Below, one piece after another: positions 44,301 to 48,458 of a stretch of DNA of 48,458 bases. A program made the translations under genes and the position numbers. Every line of letters begins with the position of its first letter. Positions within the stretch are counted from its first letter, which is position 1. The stretch is taken from contig CAMZEK010000017.1 of assembly GCA_947305795.1 (NCBI GenBank), positions 1 through 48,458 on the forward strand, in the 5' to 3' direction. This stretch comes from an uncultured Bacteroidales bacterium. Lineage in GTDB: Bacteria > Bacteroidota > Bacteroidia > Bacteroidales > F082. The notes beneath the pieces were generated by a model that saw nothing but the letters and a program-made list of their open reading frames with translations, was not told the origin of the DNA and did no database searches.

Positions 44301-45152
44301 CCATGGATAGACCCCATCGTTTAGCCAGATGGGCAGCGACGGCATGCCGCTCTCGAAGTCCTCCACGCCCCATTGCACTCTCATGTAGGGGCTGTTCGGG
44401 TCGTCGGGGTCGGGGTTGTGTTCTGCATCAATCTTGAGCAAGGCCATGCTGCAAAGACCCTGAATGTGCATGAATGTGCTCCAACCCGAGGCAGCCGAAT
44501 AGTTGTCTTCTGCGCCACAAGGCACCATAACGGGGATGTCAGTGTTCACACCATTAAAAACATAACTGCCTAACGAGGGCGGTATTACAGCCAGCGAGCT
44601 GATACTCGTGAAACCGCTGCAAATATAGAAAGCACGGTTTCCAATCGTCGTCAAGGTGCTCGGTATCGTCAGACTACCCGTGAAACCACTGCATTGACTG
44701 AAAGCCCACAATCCAATCGCGGTCACAGAATTCTGAATGGTCAAGCTGCCCGTGAAACCACTGCAACTCGAGAAAGCATAATCGTCTATGAGAGTCACCG
44801 TGTTAGGGATGGTCAGACTGCCTGTCATGCCATCGCAATGGTAGAAAGCACTATTTCCGATGGAGGTCACCGTGTAAGTAATGCCGCCGTAGGTCACGCT
44901 TGAGGGCAGGGTGATATCGCCCGTGGGTTGGGTAAAGCCAGTCCAGCAACCAGAACCATTCGGATCTCCTGGGCAGGAGATTTCCACGTAGTGGTTGGTG
45001 GCGTCGGTAATGGTGTAGTACAGGGTTTGGCCTGTAGCGCACGTCTGTGAGAAGTCATAGTAGGCAAAGGCCTTGGCCATTCCCGCCGCCAAAAGCAGGA
45101 GGATGAAGGATACGCGTAACGCGGATGGCTTGTGTAGTAGATTGTTTTTCAT
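38346..45152 (-). CDS. Giant BspA-like LRR protein with InlB-type repeats and T9SS sorting domain
   Basis: 2268 aa. Signal peptide (about 1-31, ending AKAFA). LRR_5 blocks of 24-residue units (FTGSLTIPNSVTTIG-xAF-xCSG) lie at about 85-200, 460-790, 890-1140 and 1245-1505. A jelly-roll or MAM-like region (about 250-430) follows the first block. Single InlB-B-like 'bacterial repeats' (about 811-884 and 1164-1237) and five in tandem (about 1517-1885) carry the GYTFVNWTxxG..VSTNATYTF pattern. Residues about 1890-2190 form a region shared with the gene at 45362. The T9SS type A sorting domain (about 2195-2268: VYPNPVAKGQ..GVYTLRITVEGKG..RKLVVR) directs it to the cell surface. Adhesion or binding of host or dietary polymers is likely. 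Confidence 0.95.
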   Translation of the reverse strand: MKNNLLHKPSALRVSFILLLLAAGMAKAFAYYDFSQTCATGQTLYYTITDATNHYVEISCPGDPNGSGCWTGFTQPTGDITLPSSVTYGGITYTVTSIGNSAFYHCDGMTGSLTIPNTVTLIDDYAFSSCSGFTGSLTIQNSVTAIGLWAFSQCSGFTGSLTIPSTLTTIGNRAFYICSGFTSISSLAVIPPSLGSYVFNGVNTDIPVMVPCGAEDNYSAASGWSTFMHIQGLCSMALLKIDAEHNPDPDDPNSPYMRVQWGVEDFESGMPSLPIWLNDGVYPWEITETNPYEGTYCIKSGNAGVNSSVSAMQLILEMPADGQISFFIHNSSESNYDFGRFYIDDMQQDSWSGNIDWQERVYALDAGIHILKWDFSKDGSMSSGDDCLYVDRISVNVGSGTTDLYRAHSDGSGWEWVADVSGIEYIDTDWEGLEMGFYKYGVVAEGSTLDEAFWSNSIEHPYVDPLTYAINSDGVSVTVTGHRDGTAATGSITIPETKTIGGVTYTVTAIGNHAFAGCSGFTGDLTIPNSVTTIEDEAFRSCTGFTGSLTIGNSVTTIGDEAFRNCTGFTGDLTIPNSVTTIGGSAFAFCSGFTGGLAIGNSVTTIGSSAFYGCIGFTGSLTIGNSVTTIGGSAFYACSGLTGDLTIPNSVTLIDDYAFYQCSGFTGSLTIGNSVTTIGGSAFYACSGLTGDLTIPNSVTLIDDYAFYQCSGFTGSLTLGNSLTTIEAGAFAECSGFTGSLTLGNSVSEIGLDAFAYCSGFTAINSLAVTPPTLGDDVFYDVNYDIPVTVPCGSLGAYYDATGWDVFTNWIEPCSHEITATADPSAGGTVSGGGTYTGGQSCTLTATPAAGYSFVMWTKDGAVVSISATYTFTVTSAATYVAHFEPTDPLRYAINSDGVSVQVTGHVDGTAATGPITIPETKTIGGVTYTVTGIGDYAFKDCVGLTGDLIIPNSVISIGMYAFFGCYNFTSLILSNSLTTIGRCAFQYCSGFTGSLTIPNSVMTIGESAFSGCSGFTGSLTIPNTVTTIGEYTFYQCSGFTGDLTIPNSVTTIGGGAFQDCSGFTGDLIIPNAVTTIGGQVFSGCSGFTGDLIIPNSVTTIGNLAFWLCSGFTAINSLAVAPPSLGSSVFYVNPAIPVTVPCGSLGDYQAASGWNMFTNWIEACSYTITATADPVEGGTVSGGSTYTGGQSCTLTATPSTDYSFVHWTKDGSEVSTDASYTFTVTGNAAYVAHFEFVDPDPLTYAINSDGVSVTVTGHRDDTDATGPITIPETKTIDGVTYTVTAIGDYAFYHCSGLTGSLTIPNSVTEIGNYAFWLCTGFTGSLTLGNSLTTIGESAFDSCIGFTGSLTLGNSLTTIEMQAFQYCSGFTGSLTIPNSVTTIGMQAFDGCSGFTGSLTIPNSVTTIGAAAFRICSGFTGSLTIPNSVTTIGPYAFYECSGFTGSLTLGNSLTTIGYSAFEDCSGFTAISSLAVAPPTLGDGAFSGVNPAIPVTVPCGSLGAYQAASGWDEFTNWIEPCPHEITATATPSAGGTVTGAGTYNHGASCTLTATANTGYTFVNWTEGGVQVSTNATYTFEVTTDRTLVANFTASSYIVSASATPSAGGTITGAGGYNYGESCTLTATANTGYTFVNWTEGGTQVSTNAAYTFTVTGNRTLVAHFEQNSYTITASATPSAGGTVSGGGTYNHGASCTLTATANAGYTFVNWTKGGSSVSTNANYTFTVTETGAYVAHFEQNSYTITVTANPSAGGTVSGAGGYNYGESCTLTATANIGYTFVNWTESGAQISTNAAYTFEVTTDRILVANFTQDSYTITATANPAAGGTVSGGGTYNYGESCTLTATPNAGYLFVNWTKDGSSVSTSATYTFTVTEAGNYVANFIEPSGAQTSNFTSGWNWWNTYIGQESIDGLAQLEACLGSDGIQIKSQAQYVNYYEGMGWMGMLSNINNESSYKIKTSAACVVEMTGEATTSASHPITIGPGWNWIGYPVNSSMSVGTALSGITPANGDQLKALNGYANYYNGMGWMGTLSTIEPGMGLLYKSNGSGSFTLVYPEGAKGETLVENISSDNNHWVPDMHAYPDNMTVTAIVKLDDEELTSDSYELAAFANGECRGSVRLMYIEPLDRYIAFLTITGEEVETLSFSLYDMVTGEEVQGANEQINFSNNATLGDLMEPYAVHFRDATSIDEWAHNLYVYPNPVAKGQLFSLVSTKDEIGEMQIEIINALGVVVETLPATSAQTIAAPDVAGVYTLRITVEGKGTCYRKLVVR
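43021..43308. repeat. 144-bp perfect tandem duplication in LRR coding sequence
   Basis: 43021-43164 and 43165-43308 are identical. Each encodes two 24-residue LRRs (one with SGLTGDLTI, one with SGFTGSLT). Flanking units differ, so the duplication is recent. Confidence 0.92.
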
Positions 45153-45211
45153 GCTTATTTTGTTTAGTTATTTGTTGTTTCGTTGTAGGCTATTTTGTAT
45201 TAAAGACAGGG

Positions 45212-45219
45212 CAAAGTTA
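45212..45219 (-). promoter_or_regulatory. -7 box of the 2268-aa BspA gene
   Basis: TAACTTTG on the minus strand, 59 bp upstream of the ATG. The 21-bp motif of the left LRR gene is absent here. Confidence 0.55.
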
Positions 45220-45292
45220 TGAAAAAAACAAGCAAATGGAGAATTATCTGAATCTTTGCAATTTTGTTTCCCTAAATCAAGACAAAAACAAA

Positions 45293-45351
45293 GCCCGCAA
45301 ACCGAAGCCTGCGGGCCTTTTGCCGTAGAGACGTAGTGCCTACGTCTCCAC
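45293..45351 (-). terminator. Double hairpin (GTAGAGACG element) after the 920-aa BspA gene
   Basis: On the minus strand a GTAGAGACG hairpin (GTAGAGACGTAG 45325-45336 with CTACGTCTCCAC 45340-45351, 11 of 12 pairs) is followed by GCCCGCA (45293-45299) with TGCGGGC (45310-45316) and the U-rich TTTGTTTTTG. The second stem with its T run is a good intrinsic terminator. Confidence 0.8.
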
Positions 45352-45361
45352 AATCGTTTCA

Positions 45362-48124
45362 TCATCTGACCACCAGTTTCCTATAGCACGTTCCCTTGCC
45401 TTCCGCAGTGATGCGCAGGGTGTAGACGCCGGCCACACTCGGGGCGGCAATGGTCGTCTGCAGAGTCGTCGTACGTATCGTCTCCACCTGGCCGAGAGCG
45501 TTGATGATTTCAACCTGTACCTTGCCAATTTCATCCGCCGACAGGCTGAGGCTGACGTTCTCGCCTTTTCTGACGGGGTTCGGGAAGACTTGCAGGCTGT
45601 TGGCCCATTCGTCTAGGCCAACCGTGCCACGGAAATAAATGGCGTAAGGCTCTCTCACGTCGCCCACGGTGGCGTTGTTGCTGAAGTTCAGGATCTCTTG
45701 GGCATCATAGATTTCCTCGCCCGTTTGCGTGTCGTAGAGGCCGAATGTGAGCATTTCCACATCCTCACCCGTGACAGTCAAGAAGGCAATGTGACGGTCG
45801 ATGGGCGCGACGTACATCAGACGCACACTACCACGGCACTCGCCGTTGGCAAAGGCGGCCAATTCGTAATTGTCGGAACCCAGCTCAACATCTTCCAATT
45901 CAACCACTGCCGTGACGGTCATGTTGTCAGGATAGGCGTGCATGTCGGGCACCCAGTGGTTGTTCTCCGAGGTAATGTTCTCCGCAAGGGTCTCGCCCTT
46001 TGTGGTGGTAGGATAGACAAGCGTGTGGTTGCCGTTGCCGTTCGACTTGTAGAGCAGTCCCATGCCAGGTGTGATGGTCGACAGGGTGCCCATCCAGCCG
46101 AGATTATTATAGTAGTTCGCATAACCGTTCTGTGCCTTCAGTTGGTCGCCGTTGGTGGGCGTGATGCCTGAAAGTGCCGAAGTGACACTCATGCTCGTAT
46201 TGACAGGATAGCCTATCCAGTTCCAGCCAGAGCCAATGGTGATAGGATGCGCTGCCGAGGTCGTCTCCTCACCTATCATTTCCACCACGCATGGGGCCGA
46301 CGTCTTCACCTTGTAGGTCGACTCGTTGTTGATGCTCGAAAGCATTCCCATCCAGCCCATGCCCTCGTAATAGTTCACATATTGCTGTTGGGATTTGATT
46401 TGGATGCCACTGCTGCCAAGGTTTCCCTCAAGTTGGGCAAGACCATCGATGCTTTCCTGCCCAATATAGGTGGAATACCAGTTCCAGCCAGAGGTGAAGG
46501 GGCTGATCTGCAAGGCAGCATCGCCTGAATAGAAGCGGGCCACACAGTCGGCATCTCCTGTCGGGGTGAAGGTAAACGTAGGTTCGGTGGAAAGCAACGC
46601 ACCGTTGACGGCCCAATAGAGGAAGGTGTAGCCCGCGTTGGCCGTGGCAGTCACGGTGCAGGTCTGGCCTGCCTCGTAGGTGCCCGCACCCGTTACCGTC
46701 CCGCCAGCCGCAGGGCTGGCCGTGGCAGTGATGGTGTAGCTCACTGGGGCTGCCGTGAAGTTGGCCACCAAAGTCCTGTCGCCTGTCACGGTAAAGCAAT
46801 AGTTGGCGTTTGTAGAAACTTGATTGCCGTTTTCCGTCCAATTGATAAAAATGTAGCCCTCGTTGGCAGTGGCTGTGAGGGTGCAAGAGGTTCCTTCTAC
46901 ATAGGTGCCTGCGCCTGTCACGGTACCACCTTCGGTTGGGCTGGCGGTGATTACGAAGTTGGAGCATTCCAGCGAATGGTAATTGATAAAATCGCTCCAA
47001 CCCTCTGCCGACTGATAGGCTTCAAGGGAACCGCAGGGAACATAAATGGGAATGTCTTGGGGTACATTCAAAAAACAATAGGATCCAACTGAAGGAGGTG
47101 TCCCCGTCATAATGGACATTGTAGTTAAGTTTGTACAATTATAAAATGCGAAGTCACCAATCGAAGTCACAGAAGATCCGAAAACCAACGAGGTTAATCC
47201 TAAGTTATAACTAAATGCATTGCGACCTACAGAAGTCACTGAATTCGGAATAAAACTATTCTTACATCCCGATATCAATTCATTTGTATTACTATTTATT
47301 ATAGCATTACAATTCTCTTTAGAGTCAAATGCTGGATTGTCTGCAGCTACTATTATTTGTCCGATAGAACTACAACTAGGAAAAGGATTATCCGCACCAT
47401 AATAAGGATCGTACCCCAATTCAATCACGGAATTAGGTATAAAAACACTTGTTATTGCATAGCATTCGCGAAACGCATTACCACCTATTGATATTACAGA
47501 TTCTGGAAAGATAAGTTGTCCCGAAATATTATAGCAAGTATTAAAAGCGCCCCAGCCTATTGTAGTTAAAGAATTGCCCATAGTCAACGATGTAAAACCT
47601 TTACAATCCAAAAAAGCTTGATATCCGATAGAGATTACGGAATCGGGGATAACCAAAGAACCTGTCAACTTATTACAATTGGAAAAAGCACGATTACCAA
47701 TCGTAATCACGGAATTGGGAATAGCCAATTCTCCCGTTAAACCAGAGCACTCATAAAAAGCATAATCTCCAATTGAGCTTATCGTATTACTAATAATTAC
47801 ACATGTCAAACCTGAACACATATAAAAAGCATAATCACCAACCGCTGTAACAGTATAAGTGGTGCCATTATAGTCTACATTTTCAGGTAGTGCAGTATTT
47901 CCTGTTGGCTTATTGTTCGGCCATGGAAGCGATGTAGAAGAACCAGGGTATGTAATTTCAACATAATGATTTGTAGCATCAATAATATTATAGTAAAGCG
48001 TCTGTCCTCCCCCGGAATTAACTTGTGAGAAGTCATACGCATTTACCGTACCCAACATACATAATAGCAACACTATCAGTCCTATTCTAACCATAAGTCG
48101 AACTATAAACGTTTTGCTTTCCAT
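45362..48124 (-). CDS. BspA-like LRR protein with two InlB-type repeats and T9SS sorting domain
   Basis: 920 aa from ATG at 48124 (MESKTFIVRLMVRIGLIVLL), which gives a standard signal peptide ending TVNA; an in-frame ATG at 48175 would add 17 residues before it. The mature start TLYYNIIDATNHYVEITYPG matches its paralogs. LRR_5 units span about 75-350 (more divergent, AT-richer than in the 2268-aa protein), then the PCGSLEAYQSAEGW module, two InlB-like repeats (about 388-535), the shared C-terminal region (WNWYSTYIGQESIDGLAQLE onward) and a T9SS type A domain (about 842-920, ending RKLVVR). It is a surface protein; partner unknown. Separated from the larger paralog by 209 bp with its own promoter and terminator. 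Confidence 0.95.
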   Translation of the reverse strand: MESKTFIVRLMVRIGLIVLLLCMLGTVNAYDFSQVNSGGGQTLYYNIIDATNHYVEITYPGSSTSLPWPNNKPTGNTALPENVDYNGTTYTVTAVGDYAFYMCSGLTCVIISNTISSIGDYAFYECSGLTGELAIPNSVITIGNRAFSNCNKLTGSLVIPDSVISIGYQAFLDCKGFTSLTMGNSLTTIGWGAFNTCYNISGQLIFPESVISIGGNAFRECYAITSVFIPNSVIELGYDPYYGADNPFPSCSSIGQIIVAADNPAFDSKENCNAIINSNTNELISGCKNSFIPNSVTSVGRNAFSYNLGLTSLVFGSSVTSIGDFAFYNCTNLTTMSIMTGTPPSVGSYCFLNVPQDIPIYVPCGSLEAYQSAEGWSDFINYHSLECSNFVITASPTEGGTVTGAGTYVEGTSCTLTATANEGYIFINWTENGNQVSTNANYCFTVTGDRTLVANFTAAPVSYTITATASPAAGGTVTGAGTYEAGQTCTVTATANAGYTFLYWAVNGALLSTEPTFTFTPTGDADCVARFYSGDAALQISPFTSGWNWYSTYIGQESIDGLAQLEGNLGSSGIQIKSQQQYVNYYEGMGWMGMLSSINNESTYKVKTSAPCVVEMIGEETTSAAHPITIGSGWNWIGYPVNTSMSVTSALSGITPTNGDQLKAQNGYANYYNNLGWMGTLSTITPGMGLLYKSNGNGNHTLVYPTTTKGETLAENITSENNHWVPDMHAYPDNMTVTAVVELEDVELGSDNYELAAFANGECRGSVRLMYVAPIDRHIAFLTVTGEDVEMLTFGLYDTQTGEEIYDAQEILNFSNNATVGDVREPYAIYFRGTVGLDEWANSLQVFPNPVRKGENVSLSLSADEIGKVQVEIINALGQVETIRTTTLQTTIAAPSVAGVYTLRITAEGKGTCYRKLVVR

Positions 48125-48256
48125 AAGAGATTCGTTTTTGTTTCCTTGAAACTCAAAAGGGGATATATTTTTCAATTACGACAAAGAGAGCGGAGTCTCC
48201 CAATTTTATGTTTGCGCATTCTTTGGCCACTACGTTTTCTCTTGGAATGACAAGGG

Positions 48257-48264
48257 CAAAAATA
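48257..48264 (-). promoter_or_regulatory. -7 box of the 920-aa BspA gene
   Basis: TATTTTTG on the minus strand, about 130 bp upstream of the chosen ATG; the leader is long for this window. Confidence 0.45.
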
Positions 48265-48402
48265 CAAAGAAAATGGGTTTTACAAGGGAAAAAGAAACAA
48301 ATCCCGCATAAATCTTCCCAAAAAATCACCATTTATTTCTGATTTGTGGGAGATTTGTTTCCAAAGCATAAGCATAAGACAGGGCATGTTTCCTGCTCGG
48401 TG

Positions 48403-48436
48403 AAAAAAAAGGGGGGCTCCGTTCCTGGAGTCCCCC
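48403..48436 (-). terminator. Intrinsic terminator of a gene to the right of the window
   Basis: On the minus strand GGGGGACTCC, a 6-nt loop, GGAGCCCCCC, then eight T. The strong GC stem and T run point to the end of a minus-strand gene outside the window. Confidence 0.85.
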
Positions 48437-48458
48437 TGTGGGTGGGCGGCGGGCTACT

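Noticed and set aside
48176-48458. RNA gene at the right edge because of GC-rich sequence
   Set aside because: The GC-rich part is explained by an intrinsic terminator stem; no tRNA or rRNA signature was seen.

Overview
The window looks like gut or rumen Bacteroidales (Bacteroidota). The reasons are: nearly every transcription unit is preceded by the Bacteroidota -7 box TAnnTTTG; three BspA-like leucine-rich repeat surface proteins are present, two of them ending in a type IX secretion (T9SS) sorting domain; and there are lineage-typical families (DUF5606, DUF4831, a FISUMP-domain Ser/Thr kinase, GH20 hexosaminidase, KdsA). No rRNA, tRNA or CRISPR array was recognised.

Layout. 1-2716 (-): 5' part of a BspA-like LRR protein whose 3' end lies left of the window. 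2717-4305: intergenic hairpin repeats, then a 5'-truncated AAA ATPase. 4320-7259: a membrane Ser/Thr kinase with an extracytoplasmic FISUMP domain, divergent from a small helical protein; their shared promoter region carries a 21-bp motif that also sits upstream of the first LRR gene. 7260-10307 (-): an intact AAA ATPase and an AbiEi/AbiEii type IV toxin-antitoxin pair. 10522-12723 (-): pyrimidine synthesis genes pyrK-pyrD and a DUF5606 gene.

12853-22748 (+) is the most unusual region. It is a six-gene run: a TerB-like protein, a membrane-anchored TIR protein, a membrane protein with two TrkA-like Rossmann domains and a C-terminal RyR domain, and three paralogous secreted TPR proteins sharing a near-identical N-terminal module. 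By analogy with TIR-based immunity (TIR makes an NAD-derived signal, a partner binds it), I propose a TIR/RyR-channel signalling or defence system with periplasmic TPR sensors. This is inference from domain architecture.

22797-25620 (-) is a compact operon of steroid 5-alpha-reductase-like protein, OYE-family flavin reductase and short-chain dehydrogenase. This is the gene set described in gut Bacteroidota for converting 3-oxo-delta4 bile acids to allo/iso bile acids.

25770-38201 is mostly core metabolism: GT4 glycosyltransferase, YugP-like zinc peptidase, GH20, XerD-like recombinase, kdsA, DUF4831, sodium:solute symporter, DUF486, an ExoX-C-like acidic protein, GT2 and serS. 38346-48124 (-) holds two large BspA-like T9SS proteins (2268 and 920 aa) with related C-terminal halves, each followed by the same double-hairpin element. 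A terminator at the right edge belongs to a minus-strand gene outside the window.
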